From positions 1 to 64,000 of the forward strand of contig BSBK01006395.1 in the NCBI GenBank assembly GCA_027943335.1: 64,000 nt of DNA, in the 5' to 3' direction. Source of the DNA: Chamaecyparis obtusa. Lineage: Eukaryota; Streptophyta; Pinopsida; Cupressales; Cupressaceae. Positions 1 through 11,265 of this stretch are shown in pieces. The notes beneath the pieces were generated by a model. The model saw nothing but the letters and a program-made list of their open reading frames with translations. It was not told the DNA's origin and searched no databases. The position numbers and the translations under genes are program-made. How positions within the stretch are numbered: position 1 is the first letter of the stretch; each line of letters begins with the position of its first letter.

Positions 1-193
1 TTACATTTTGGTGAACCTGCGATAGACAAGTCCTTCTTTTTGGTGTTAGATCTTTTGTTTTCTTGCATCAAGATTAGGTATCTTTTATGCTCTTACATTT
101 TAACATTAAAAAAAAAAATCCATATATTTTACAAAATTCAAAAATATTTATTGTATTTCATTTACTATGAAGATCTTTGAGATCCTTTAGTGT

Positions 194-856
194 GTGGTTA
201 TTTTCTTTATTATCCTCCTTTTAGCATCTCTTTATCATACTTATGATGTTTATGAGAGTATCATTCACTTCATTATGTTGGTTACTCTTCATTTGTCACT
301 TGCCTGTGCTATTATGAGATTGACCAATACTAGTCTTCCTACTTTCAAAGCTTTCATTAAAGATTTGTGTGGCAGCCTTATTACACTTTCAAATTATGTG
401 AAGAATTTGGTAGATGATATACCGTCTCCTAATATTCCTAATCCTAATCCTATACTTCCTAATATAGTTCCTAATCTTCCTAATCCTAATATTATTCCTA
501 ACATTCCTAATATGCCTAATTCTCCATCTTCTATCCCTAGTTCTTCCCATACTCATGATGGGATTCAATCTATAATTCATGATGCAGATGTGCAAGAATT
601 CTTGGATATACCTTCCCCTTCTTATTTAATCCAAAAAGATATTAAAGGGAAGAGAAAAGCAACTTCTTCTATACCTATTATTCCACCTTATACAACTTTT
701 ACTCATGAACACAATAAACAATCACCTCTTGTAGAAGCTTTACATGATATATACACTACGGGATATAATATGATAACTAAGCAAGGTTATAGAGGTTTAG
801 GGCTTGGTGTTAATGAGCATGGTATCAAATATCTAGTTCACATACCCCCTAAATAG
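194..856 (+). CDS. Retroelement-derived G-patch protein fragment
   Basis: A 220-codon open frame. The N-terminus is hydrophobic. Residues about 75-115 are a low-complexity run of Pro-Asn-Ile/Pro repeats encoded by a CCTAATATT-like tandem array (421-535). The C-terminal 45 residues contain a G-patch-like core (GYRGLGLGVNEHG), a glycine-rich RNA-binding module seen in Tat and Athila type gypsy polyproteins and in splicing factors. In the element at 45743-50533 a G-patch-like segment sits between protease and reverse transcriptase, so this ORF probably comes from the same part of a polyprotein. The chosen ATG is simply the first in frame; the true N-terminus is unknown. No enzymatic domain is seen. 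A short host ORF is possible but less likely, because the sequence runs into a retroelement polypurine tract and LTR. Confidence 0.5.
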   Translation: MVIFFIILLLASLYHTYDVYESIIHFIMLVTLHLSLACAIMRLTNTSLPTFKAFIKDLCGSLITLSNYVKNLVDDIPSPNIPNPNPILPNIVPNLPNPNIIPNIPNMPNSPSSIPSSSHTHDGIQSIIHDADVQEFLDIPSPSYLIQKDIKGKRKATSSIPIIPPYTTFTHEHNKQSPLVEALHDIYTTGYNMITKQGYRGLGLGVNEHGIKYLVHIPPK

Positions 857-2057
857 GATATGTGTGGTGGGGGTTGTTCACAATCTCAATCCAAGGTGGT
901 TGATGTTAATCGTCGTCCTCATCTTCATGACCTACTCCCTACACGTACCTTAGAAACCCCTAATATTTGTTAAGAGATGGCCAAGAAGGTGTATGTTGAG
1001 CTAATGAATTCCAAGAAATAAATCTTTAGACCTATGTTGATAGATGCTCTATATAAGTATAAATGTCCTTTTCATTACAGTAATACATATTTACTTAATG
1101 ATTCTATGCATTTCAAGATATATGTTTGAGAAAGAGCTACTTTAGGAATTATATCCCACTCTCGTGCAATTTTACAATTCCTTCATAATTTTAATATAGG
1201 GGATACCCCTTACTCTAATATAGTATAATATAGATTTCTTCTCCTCTTGTCTCTAGATTGGGGGCAAGAGGTGTATTTCTATCCAATCTCCTAAGATCCA
1301 TTAGGCTTTTAGCATATATTGTGTCTTGAGCTTAATCGGCATTCTTTCTATCCTATCTCTCTATGGTTTTGTATTATGTTTATAATCATCCATAGATTCT
1401 ATTCAAGATATCTTTTCTAAGACATTTGTTTTGCAAAGGTATCCCTTGCTTTCATTCCTGGGGGGCAAGGTTATTTCTTCCTTCTCTTTGTCTAGGGATC
1501 TTATTTCCTTAGATTAGTGGCATTTTTTTATATTGCAATATTATTTCATGATACTGACTGAGGTTTTAACTATGGATACCCTATTATATGAGAGGTTGTT
1601 ACCCTAGGTCATCACCTCTTCTTTATTTTGCAAATGATATTCTTTATAAACTCTTACCCTTGCTTTGGTGTTAGATTTGCTTCCCTCATTTCAAAGATTC
1701 ATCTTCCTCTTGATTGCAGGGGGCTTGATGATTGAATCTTTGTTCCCACTTGGTTTATCTTTGAAAGATCATATTTTATCTAAAAGCACTCCTCTACGGT
1801 GGGGGTCTTGTTGATAAGATCTCTTTCTTTGAGGATACTTTTCCATGAGTGACATATCCTTTTCATGATTATCTCTATACTCTTGGATGTAGGGGTCAAT
1901 ACCCTTTGCTAATAATATAGTGTACATTTTTGTTAAATAGGATATCTCCTTACATTGTGAAGTAGGTATCCTCTTCCTCTTCCTTATCATGTCTAGTAGA
2001 CAGCCATGATAAGGAGGGGGCATATATAGGGTCTCCCTTGTACTATAGTTTTTATTT

Positions 2058-2260
2058 ATATGCTAAATCCTTTGAAGGTAACGCACATAAGTTGCTAAAT
2101 CCTAAAGAGACATGCATTTTTCAATTTTCAATATGCTAAATCCTCTAAAGGTAATGCACATAAGTTTCTAAATCCTGAAGAGACATGCATTTCAATATGC
2201 TAAATCCACGGAAGGTAATGCACATAAGTTGCTAAATCCTGAAGGGGCACACATTTTATA
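2058..2260. repeat. Tandem repeat, about three copies of 63-74 bp
   Basis: Three successive copies begin TATGCTAAATCC, at about 2058, 2132 and 2196. Each contains GTAATGCACATAAGTT (or a one-base variant), then a second CTAAATCCT and GACATGCATTT. Each copy is itself a partial duplication around CTAAATCCT. Such arrays are common in the 3' noncoding part of large gypsy elements. Confidence 0.8.
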
Positions 2261-3002
2261 TTCATAGTGATACAAGAAGGTGGATCTATGGGTATTCCAA
2301 AAGCTATCAAAAGATGCATTACAATTGCAAGTACAGTTTTTGGGTGAACTATCAGGTTTTTCTACCTGTTGGGCTCTCCCTCCTCAGTGATTCACGATAA
2401 GGTGAGCATCTTACTAGGCGAGGCAATCACTTTCTATTTTCTCTCTCTTCATTTTTATGCTAGTAGGACTGGATCATGAAGCTATGGTATTTATAGTGTT
2501 TCTCTTGTCTTTCTTATGTAATCATTTATGCTTTTATGATAGTTTTCCAAATATGATATTAGTATAGGAAACATTTTCTTAGCAAGGTTTCCTTTGCTAG
2601 TTGATTTGGGTTTGTTTTAGTACTAGCTCCTCTTTTTGTTTGTTTTTGTGTCCTCATGCGTGTATGTTGAGTTAGGATCCTTAGTTTTGGGTCTTGTGTC
2701 CCTAACTAAGTGTTATTATATCTTTTTGTGAATCCACTTGAATCTTTCTTCTCCTTTACTGTGAGCATGTTTGATTTCCATACTCCCGCTAAAGTGGGGG
2801 CTTAATGTATCATCTTAAAATGGAAGCACTTCCATGTTAAGAGTGTTTATCCCTCCTTAGGGGGTGTTTTGGGCCTTCATCATGTTTTCCCCTATTTTCT
2901 ACCCCCTTCCCATCTTATGTGCCTATTTAGGGCTCTGTCTGGGCCTCCCCGGACACTATTTTCCTCTCCCAATTCATTTTCCAGGGGTCCTGAACCCCTG
3001 CG

Positions 3003-3108
3003 TCAAGGTCAACCTCAACTTCGACCTACATAAAAGTCAACCTCAAATTTGACCTAGGTTAAATTCAACCTTGACTTTTCCCTAGGTCAAAGTCAACCTT
3101 GACCTGGA
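3003..3108. repeat. Repeated GTCAACCT / AGGTCAA motif cluster in LTR U3
   Basis: Several copies of GTCAACCT(C/T)(A/G)A and of its complement-like form (T)TGACCTAGG are packed in about 105 bp upstream of the TATA-like box. Similar AAGGTCAAGGT strings recur at 3980-4060. The position suggests a promoter-proximal repeat, possibly a transcription-factor binding array; that role is inferred. Confidence 0.55.
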
Positions 3109-3313
3109 CCCAGGTTCCCCTTTTCATCAGAAAATTTGTTGATGCGGGGAGAAGTTCAAAAGTTTGTTTTCCTATTTTTGGGTCAATTATTTTGGGCTTC
3201 AGAATGGTAAACCCTCAAATTATATTTAATATGGATCCATTTCTAGGGGTTTTCACTTAATGGGAATTTATTTTCTATATGTCAGCCTCTCTAGAAGTTT
3301 GTGCCCTAGATTT

Positions 3314-3322
3314 GTATAAAAG
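3314..3322 (+). promoter_or_regulatory. TATA-like box of LTR
   Basis: TATAAAAGG followed by a C/T-rich start region, about 510 bp into the LTR. Position and sequence match a plant LTR promoter. Confidence 0.45.
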
Positions 3323-3800
3323 GAAGCATTTCTCTCTCATTTTCTCCATATCTCATTTTCATCAATCATCAAGTGATCTTTCAATCAAGTGCATCCATAA
3401 TCCATCAAGTTTTCTCTCAAGAAAATCAAGTGAGAAAACATTCAAGAAATCATCTATTCTAGCATTCAAGTTCTCCATTGAAGATCAAGGATTCAAGCTT
3501 TCAAGCCTTTGACGAGATTTGGTTCAAGCATTCAAGATTCATCATTTAAACCCTAGATCTATCCATCATGGTGGTGTGATCTTCCTTCAAGATCCTTTGT
3601 TCATCTTCAAGATCCATTCATTCTCCTTTCAAGGTGGATTCCAAGCATGCAATCATGGAGGTTTTGATTTACATTTGTTAATGTTGTGTTCAAACTTTCA
3701 TATCAACATGTTTACATTTGAAATACAATTGCATATCTATTGAATATCATAGCTTCATTGTTAGATCTACTTCTACTACTTTCTAGAATTCTCTATTTCA

Positions 3801-4396
3801 ATTCCATTATTAAGGTTGATTCCAAATCAGGGTTTGACTAAGGAAAACCCCTTGTCCAAACAAAAAAACCATTTTTCTTGCAAGTACAGATACATGACAG
3901 CAAATTGCAGTTTAGATCTGGATACCCTTTTCGAAAAACGTTCGAGATCTGCAAACACAATTTCTGTCAGAGTTGTTTAAGGTCAAGGTCAACCTAAAGT
4001 GGGGCATAAGATTGTGCCTTAGGGTAAGATTGTACCTTGATCCTAAGGTCAAGGTTGACCTGGCTCTAAAAGACATAATTTTTTTGGGTTTTCTCTGTCT
4101 CTGCATTTTCAAGCTGGATCAGGTTGCAGAATCTCCCGAAACTGAACATAGACATCAGAAATCAGCATTTTTCAGATTTTCCCTATTTTGAGGTTAGCAT
4201 TTTTTTGAATTCAATTAAGATTTCAATACATACTTTTCATAACAAAATATAAAGTTTTCTCCTTCATTCATATTCTCCATAGATTGATTTTTTTTGTGCA
4301 TGAACCTTTTGGTTGATCAATTTGGATCTCTCCTTTGGAAATTTGGATTTAAGGGTGGATCTTGTATTTCCCATCCCATCATCATAACCCCAACCA

Positions 4397-4400
<4 letters not shown>
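3801..4400. other. No gene recognised
   Basis: AT-rich sequence with short open frames on both strands that show no family motif. It carries a second group of AGGTCAA-type motifs near 3980-4060, so it may be the tail of the preceding LTR or leader of the same family. Confidence 0.4.
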
Positions 4401-4481
<81 letters not shown>

Positions 4482-4515
4482 GTGTGTGTCTGTGTCTCTG
4501 TGTGTGTATGTATAT
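4401..4515. repeat. (TA)n microsatellite plus TG/TC-rich tract
   Basis: An uninterrupted TA dinucleotide run spans 4401-4479, followed by a TGTGTGTC-type run to about 4515. The tyrosine/isoleucine-repeat ORFs read through it are artefacts. Confidence 0.95.
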
Positions 4516-4555
4516 ATTACAAGTATATATTTACTTGGCCGAATCTTAATGCTCA

Positions 4556-6162
4556 GTAGAGGAGGTGGATGGAGTTTCTTTTTGAATAAAACTTTGATGT
4601 TCATTACATTAAGGGTACAGAGAACATGGTTGTAAATGCTTTGAGTAGGAGACATTACGAGCTATCAGCTATGGCCTCTAGTACAAATTTGAGAGGGTGC
4701 ATATTGCAACACTTGCCAGAGGATGATATTTATTCAAAGGTATGTTAGTTGGTCCAGACTCAGAGACCCATTGAGGGGAAGTTCTCATACTATACCCTTG
4801 AGTCTGATGGTCTTATTCATCATAGGGGACATATTTATGTACCTTCTTTTGGTGGATTGTGTTATTTCATTATTCTTGAGGCTCATAGAGCACCCTATGC
4901 AACGCATCCTAGGGTTAAGAAGTTACATGTAGATTAGAGGTAACATTTCCATTAGCTGGGTATGAGGATGCATATTGCTAAGATTGTGGCTAGATGCTTG
5001 GAGTGTCAAAGGGTTAAGGTGGAGCACCGCCATTTAGGTGGACTTCATCATCCATATGAGGTACCTGAGTGGAAGTGAGACATTATATCCATGGATTTTA
5101 TTGTTGGTCTTCCTATGTCATCTCATTTCCATGATGCCATTATGGTGACAGTGGATAGGTTGACCAAAGTGGCTCACTTTTCACTCATTCAGACTAATTT
5201 CACAACACCTGTAGTGACACAGGTATTCTTGTGAGATATTTTCATACTTCATGGAATTCCTTGAAAGATTATATCTGACATAGATTCTCTCTTTACTTCT
5301 TCCTTTGTAGAGAGTTGCAGACAACATTGGGCACCAGGCTCAATTTTAGAATAGCTTATCATCCTGAGACAAATGGTCAGACTAAGAAGAACAACCAGGT
5401 GTTGGAGGACATGCTTTGCATTTATGTGATGGATCATTAGTTTAGGTGGGAGGAGTACTTGCATTTGGTGTAATTTTCCTATAATAATGGGCATCATTCA
5501 TCTTTAGATATGCCACCTTATCAGGCCTTGTATGGTAGACCCTGTAGGACGCCTTTGAGTTGGGATAGGATTGAGGATAGAGTAGTTGTCAGACCATAGT
5601 TGATCAGAGAGATGGAGAAATAGGTAGACCTTATTAGGCAGCATCTTGGAGAGGCCCAAGATAGACAGAAGAAGTCTGCAGATGAAAAGAGGACTAATCG
5701 TGTCTACATGGTTGGTGACAGAGTCTTGTTGAGAGTGTGATCACATAAGAGCCCAGTCCATTTTGGAAAGGGTTTTAAGTTTGCACCCCACTTTGTTGGA
5801 CCTTTTGAGATCTTAGAGAGGATAGGCCTATTTGTATATCATCTAGCTCTACCACCTAGCATGTCATGCATCCACGATGTGTTTCATGTTTTTGTATTAA
5901 GGAAATATATTTATGATGAGTCTCATATTATTGATTGGGATGCCTTATAGGTGGACTCAGATGGAAAGCTAGCACCAGAGCCCATTCGTATTTTGGCATG
6001 CAGGACCCTTGCCCTTTGACGCTGAGAGCTGGACCATGTTACAGTTCAATGGGACTGCTATGATGAGGTTACAACATCATGGGAGGATGCATTGCAAATG
6101 AGAGCATAATACCCCCATATTTTTTATAAACTCTAGGAGGAATTTCATGCCTAGGGGTGAGG
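4556..6162 (+). pseudogene. Chromovirus (Ty3/gypsy) pol 3' end: RNase H end, integrase, C-terminal region
   Basis: The reading frame is broken by many stops but keeps order. The end of RNase H with FDVHYIKG and ALSRRHYEL-like residues lies near 4590-4670. The integrase zinc-binding region follows at 4880-5010 (HRAP..., CLECQR). The integrase core has its first aspartate in SMDFIVGLP (about 5095) and a second region near 5270 (IISD). The glutamate region near 5360 reads HPETNGQT. The segment GDRVLLRV...HFVGPFEILERIG (5715-5830) is the usual C-terminal integrase domain. A chromodomain-like tail (WEDALQMR, about 6080) ends shortly before the LTR. Gag, protease and RT are missing; the left edge abuts the microsatellite. 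The stops include several TAG/TGA codons in conserved Gln, Trp or Arg positions, consistent with old C-to-T decay. Confidence 0.8.
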
Positions 6163-6479
6163 ATGTAAGGTCTCACCCTGTACCATCATTTCATAGCTGA
6201 CATTCCCACTTCATGATTCTTATGATGATACATTATTTTGATATATTAGACTCTTTTGGATAGGGATTTCATATTTTTAATATTATGTGATGATTTTTTA
6301 TTATGTGGATGATGATTTAGGACATAATTTCTATGCTTTTTATTTATAGGCCTTGTTTCTATGATATTGAGGAATTATATAATTTTGAGTATTATGCTTT
6401 AACTTTATATTGATGCGAGAAATGTGAATCAGTTGAAATGTTACATGTAAATGATTTAGGTTATTTGTGATAGATGTGT
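6163..6479 (+). repeat. Left part of the chromovirus 3' LTR, split by the copia element
   Basis: It starts TGTAAGGTCTCACCC just after GGGGTGAGGA (polypurine tract) and the pol pseudogene. It is interrupted at 6480 by the copia LTR; TGTGT (6475-6479) is repeated at 38258-38262, so this LTR should continue from 38263. Confidence 0.65.
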
Positions 6480-7926
6480 TGTTAGATAACTAAGAGGGGG
6501 GGGTGAATCAGTCAAGTCCAGTTATCCTATAGTCCCAAATGCTCCCATATGTATAAAACAAATCTTTCAATCAATTTAAACAACTCGGTAAAACATTGTT
6601 TGTGCCTTTCTATTCATTAACCGAATACCAGTAAATTAACTAGTGTATATACCGATCAAACTAGTATTTGTAATGTGTAAAGTAAAATAACAAATCATCA
6701 CCCATACACATATAACACTTTAATTTTTAACGTGGAAACCTGTTAAGAAAAAACCACCTGGGACCGGTACCCAAAAATAATTTCACTCGTATGAAGTGAA
6801 CTTGGTTAAGAGTCAACCATGTTAAAGGTTATAAAACACGTTGTAAGGTGTGACCTTGTTAGAATATTTATCACTAACAATTCTCCATGACCAAACATTC
6901 ACTATGGGTTCAGCATGAAAACAATCAACATTCATTGAATGTTATAATGAAATAATAAAGACTATTAAGTCCCACTTGGTTAAGAGATTTATCTATAGCA
7001 ATGGTTATAATGCAATAGTAAATGATCTTATTCAAATGCAACTTCCTTTGCAGATTTTCATATCTATGCTAAGCTCAAAATACCTATGGCCATCATAATC
7101 TCTTCAATTTCCTTGTATCCTCCAACTCTATTCTACTCAGTTAATTCTTTTCTCTGATGCTCAGTGTTGTATGTAAAATTTCTCAATTTTGTCTTTAGTC
7201 TATCTGAATAGCTTCACATGAATGCAATCTTCTCATGTGCATCCATGTCATTATGAATCTCTTGTGTCCTTTTATAGACATGATAAACCTTTTTATTCTC
7301 ATCCATAAATTTTCCCTCTTAATCTTCACCATTGATTTTGATGCTTCAACCTTCCTTGAATTTCTTTAGTCATTTGATCTTCATAACAAACTTTATCTTT
7401 AACCTCAAAATCATCCACATTTGTCCAGCTCATCATCTTTAATCGACAATCACATGTTCCATTTATTTCTTTTACTTGGTCAATACCATGATGTGTTGGT
7501 GAATTCTAACTTGGTTAATATTGTACTCGGTATACACTACACTTGCTCGGTGTACACTATTTCAACTCAGTGTAAACTAAATTCTTCATTTACCGACCAC
7601 ATAAACTTATTCATTCTTGATCTTTAATCTTTAACAGAATCATGTAATACAATCAAATCACTAACATAATGTCATAGACTCATCAATAAGTTACTCAATG
7701 AATATCATATCCATATCTAACTCATACATCTCATCTTCATGTTAATATCTCATTCCTTCACTAATATTACCTTCTTCAGATGTTTGTAACTATCATGATA
7801 AGTACAGTCAAAACTAGTTGACATCAATGACAATATAATAACTGATTTAATGTCTCACATATACTTTTGTAGCTCAGTGATCATCATTCTCTCCCTTTGA
7901 ATTATTCAATTAGTTGTAGTATAACA
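6480..7926 (-). repeat. Copia 3' LTR
   Basis: On the plus strand it runs from TGTTAGATAACTAAGAGG to GTAGTATAACA and aligns along its length with 36760-38257. On the minus strand it is the 3' LTR. A polypurine tract (complement of ATCTCTCCCTTTGG, 7927-7940) lies next to its inner edge. Confidence 0.92.
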
Positions 7927-7940
7927 ATCTCTCCCTTTGG
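7927..7940 (-). promoter_or_regulatory. Copia polypurine tract
   Basis: Minus strand CCAAAGGGAGAGAT abuts the 3' LTR; this is the expected plus-strand primer for reverse transcription. Confidence 0.75.
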
Positions 7941-8402
7941 TATTGATGAAAACACAATATGAAATATGCCATAGAATACCAAATATTTGTCTACAACTTT
8001 GTATATATATATGTTGTGAATCAGTAATGCATTTAATATGTTTAATCACTACACAACATCTATGTCATCTATCTCTCCCTTTCGGTTAGCTTCTCTTCTA
8101 ATTGATATTCATGATCATCCTCTCTTTCTACATGTAATCTCTCTCCTTGTAGATTTTTCTATATATTGCATGCAATTCCTCTCCCTTTGACAACAATGCC
8201 AAAAAGAAAATAATCAGCTCTTTAGTAGCTAAGTCAGTATATTTGTCGTTTAGATCGTATTAGTGTACCTTGCATGTACTGATATGCAATTTTAGCTTGT
8301 CTTCCATCTTTCACAACCTTAAGAATCCCAAAGTGTGAACATTATGCATCAACATCATTAGATATTCTGATAAAGTACCAGCTAATGAAAACTCATATCA
8401 CC
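7941..8402 (-). other. Copia 3' untranslated region
   Basis: AT-rich, stop-filled sequence between the end of RNase H and the polypurine tract. It contains further CTCTCCCTTT-like pyrimidine blocks (complement of purine tracts) near 8078, 8143 and 8180. Confidence 0.6.
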
Positions 8403-10182
8403 TTAGTGATTTTTAGATAGGGGGTGCACCCCTAGTCTACTTCTCAAATATTCAAATATTTCCTTGGGTAAGGGTTTAGTAAATATATCAACAAGTTGCT
8501 CTTGTGATTTCACATATTCCAATCTTACTTGTTTTTTCTGAACTTGTTCCCTCAAATAGTGATACTTAATATATATGTGCTTTTTCTTTGCATGCATCAC
8601 TGGATTCTTTGAAATATTAATAACACTTGTGTTATCACAATAAATTATCACTAGATTAGTGATCTCCTCATTCATACCTTCCAATAATTATTTTATCCAT
8701 ACTATATTTGAACAATTATCAACAAAAATAACATATTATGCTTCTGCAATGGACTGAGAAATGCATCCTTGTTTCTTACTTATCCAAGTTACCAATCTTT
8801 CTCCTAAAAAGAATGCTCCATCAGTAGTGATTTTTCTATCATAAGTGTTTCCAGCCCAATCAATATCAGTATAAACTTTCAGTTCAAAATTGTCTTCTTT
8901 CTTATACCATAAGCCATAATTTTCAATATTCTTCAAATATCTCAAAATTATTTTCACAACAGTCATGTGTGATTCTTTAGGATTAGCAAAAAATCTAGCT
9001 ACAATCCCAATTGTGTGTGCAATATTAGGTCTACTATGCACAACATACATTAATTTTCCAATCATAGATCTATATAAGGTTTGATTTACCTCACTTGACT
9101 TTTCATCCTTTGTCATCTTGCTTCTGGTGACCATAGGTGTACCAACTGGTTTTGAATCTTCCATACTGAATGTCTTCAATACTTCTTTAATGTATTTAGA
9201 TTGTGTGATGTATATGCCTTCCTTTTGTTGTAGTATTTGCAATCCAAGAAAAAAATTGATCTCACAAAACATTGACATTTAAAACTCTTTCCTCATTTCA
9301 TCAGCAAAAGATATACATAGTTTATCATGATCTCCAGATATGATATCATCAATAAATATCTCAGCAATAAGAATCTTATCATCACTTTCACATTTCAAAT
9401 ACAAATTGGTGTTGTCACATGTTCAAATAAATACAATTCTTATGAGATAAGAATGCAGTATTTCATACCATACTCTCAGTGCTTGTTTCAGTCCACATAA
9501 TGCCTTGTGCAACTTACATACCATGTTCCTCTGATTAGGATCAACAAAACCTTTAGGTTGTTCAATGTATACCTCTTTCTCAAGTATCCCATTTAGAAAT
9601 GAAGATTTGACATTTGTCTGATATACCTTAAATCCTTTGTAAGAAGCATATGCTAGTATTATTCTTAATCCTTCAAGTCTAGCAATGGGTGCAAAGGTTT
9701 GTCCATAGTCAATTCCTTCTTCTTGTGCATAACCCTTGCAAACCAATCTTGCTTTGTTTCTTGTTACATCTCCATTCTCATTAAAAATTTTCTAAATATC
9801 CATTTGGTTTCAATCATATTTTTGTCTTTTGGTCTTAGTACCAATGTCCATGTCTTGTTTTTTTGTATTTTCTCAATTTCTTCATTCATTGCCTTAATTC
9901 ATTCATCATTTTCCAATGCATCTCTAACAATTTTAGACTCAAATTTATAAACTAAACATGTGTTATTTCTTAACTTACTTTGAGTCATCATTCCTGCTCT
10001 TTTATCTCCAATTATCTAATCTTGTGGATGGTGTATTCTCACATACTTTGCAAGTAAAGGCTCAAATCTTTGTTCTTTAATGTATTCTCCACTCGGTGCA
10101 TAATTCTCATTTTCATCAGTAATAGTTTTTTTTTTCTCGGTCTGTATAGATTGTTTCTTGGTAGCATTATTCTATTATTCAG
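8403..10182 (-). pseudogene. Copia pol: reverse transcriptase and RNase H (degenerate)
   Basis: Read on the minus strand from 10182. The RT start (about 9746) shows ARLEGLRIILAYA, FKVYQTNVKSSFLNG and EVYIEQPKGF, matching the copia RT block with its first catalytic aspartate replaced in the V(D) motif region. The segment at 8736-9278 contains FFLGLQI, YIKEVLKTF, KPVGTPM, YRSMIGKLMYV and the RNase H start KVYTDIDWAG. The segment at 8403-8684 gives the RNase H end: IYCDNTSVINISKNPVMHAKKKHI, HYLREQV and LVDIFTKPLP. The YxDD box region around 9300-9420 is disrupted. Frame breaks at about 9400, 9290 and 8700 show that it is inactive. It continues without a gap in the integrase part on the far side of the chromovirus and CACTA insertions. 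Confidence 0.88.
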
Positions 10183-10842
10183 TGATGCAAAGGAAAGGAG
10201 GAGGGGCCAAAACAATGGCACACCCTACCTGATCCACTTTGCTCAACAACAACACATTGAGAGAGGGAAAGCAAGATCATTCATATATTATCATTCAAAT
10301 TGACTCATACATGTCAGGTTGTAAGGCATTCCTAGTTTCGGCTAGATATTACAATGAATTACAGAAGTCCTCAAACATGCGAGGATCTATGAACAATCTG
10401 GATTCTACTACCTTCTAACTTCTATTAAAATTGACTCCCTAAACTTTAACCAAACAACTATACTTATACAAGAGGCTATCGAACTGAGTCGGCCTTCAGA
10501 TCCACAATCAATAGAAGGAACAGTCAGATATAGGACCACACTCTTCCCAATGATGGATACCGGCATAAAATATGTGACCCATAATCAATGCACAAGTCAG
10601 CCTCAACAAAAACTCAAAATAAACTACTCAATAAGCAAGGATGATCGAGCGATAGACAAGCATCACCAAGTGCCAGTGAAACAACTAACCACCTAGGAGA
10701 TAACCGACCAAACTTGGTAACCAAAGGAAACTGACCAACTACCGAGCCAACTCAGTCAAAGAAGGAATTGAGCAATATAGAAAAACTTAAAAATCTTTTT
10801 GGTGACACAGGATTGCCAAGGACCCAAGATGCTCCTGCATCA
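10183..10842 (-). repeat. Chromovirus 3' LTR
   Basis: Plus-strand start TGATGCAAAGGAAAGGAG, end GCTCCTGCATCA. It aligns closely with 15459-16134; an extra 16 bp in the other copy includes CGCGGAAGCAACAAC. Confidence 0.93.
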
Positions 10843-10904
10843 AACACCTGGGGTTATTAGAAATAATTCTCTAAATCATTCAGTAGGTATGATCTAAGCT
10901 GCAT

Positions 10905-11265
10905 CCAACTTAGACTGTGAAATCCATGAACTATCTTCAATCGGTCTATTCTTCCACTTTACCAAATATTCCATATATTGTTTACCTCTTGTTCTTTTGC
11001 TAACTCTTTGCTCCAAAATTTGTTCAACTTCTTCATTCTACTTCTTAGGATACTCCATCAAGACTGTCATGTCTTCATTAGGTTCATGATACTCATATAA
11101 ATTAGCAATGTTGAAAATCAGTGATATGTCCATGTCATTAGGTAACTCAATCTCATATGCATTTCCACTGTCAAATTTCTTCAAAATCTTGCAAGGTCCA
11201 AACTTCTTCTTCAGCTTCCCATATGTTCCAATAGGAAATTGACCTTTCTTCAAATGAACCATCAC
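10905..11265 (-). pseudogene. Chromovirus integrase C-terminus and chromodomain
   Basis: Minus-strand residues include [25 protein letters not shown] and YEIELPNDM (integrase C-terminal domain). After a TAG stop at about 11040 comes a chromodomain (VEQILEQRVSKRTRG, YLVKWKN, EDSSWI). Chromodomains guide integration of this group to specific chromatin marks, commonly heterochromatin. The stop separates it from the rest of the polyprotein. Confidence 0.85.

Larger units (their letters stand above)
1..2805 (+). mobile_element. Degenerate 3' internal region of a Ty3/gypsy element
   Basis: This stretch runs from the window edge to a polypurine tract (about 2791-2800, AAAGTGGGGG) that lies directly before a sequence opening TGTATCATC, the usual layout of a gypsy internal region meeting its 3' LTR. 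It includes the G-patch ORF at 194-856 and a tandem repeat at 2058-2260. From 860 to 2800 all frames are broken by stops and no reverse transcriptase or integrase motif is visible, so this is either an internally deleted copy or a long 3' untranslated region. The LTR start resembles that of the Tat-type element at 40303 (TGTATGCACC), so a related lineage is likely but not proven. Confidence 0.45.
2806..3800 (+). repeat. 3' LTR of the first gypsy element (right end uncertain)
   Basis: The sequence begins TGTATCATCTTAAAATGG directly after a polypurine tract. Compare TGTATGCACCCTAAAATGG at the LTR starts of the 40303 element. A TATA-like box (TATAAAAGG, 3314-3322) sits where an LTR promoter would be, followed by a transcribed-leader-like stretch rich in TTCAAG. 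I could not find a clear CA end or target duplication, so the right boundary is a guess. Confidence 0.45.

Noticed and set aside
4294..4655. Tyr/Ile-repeat ORFs on both strands
   Set aside because: They are translations of the (TA)n microsatellite.
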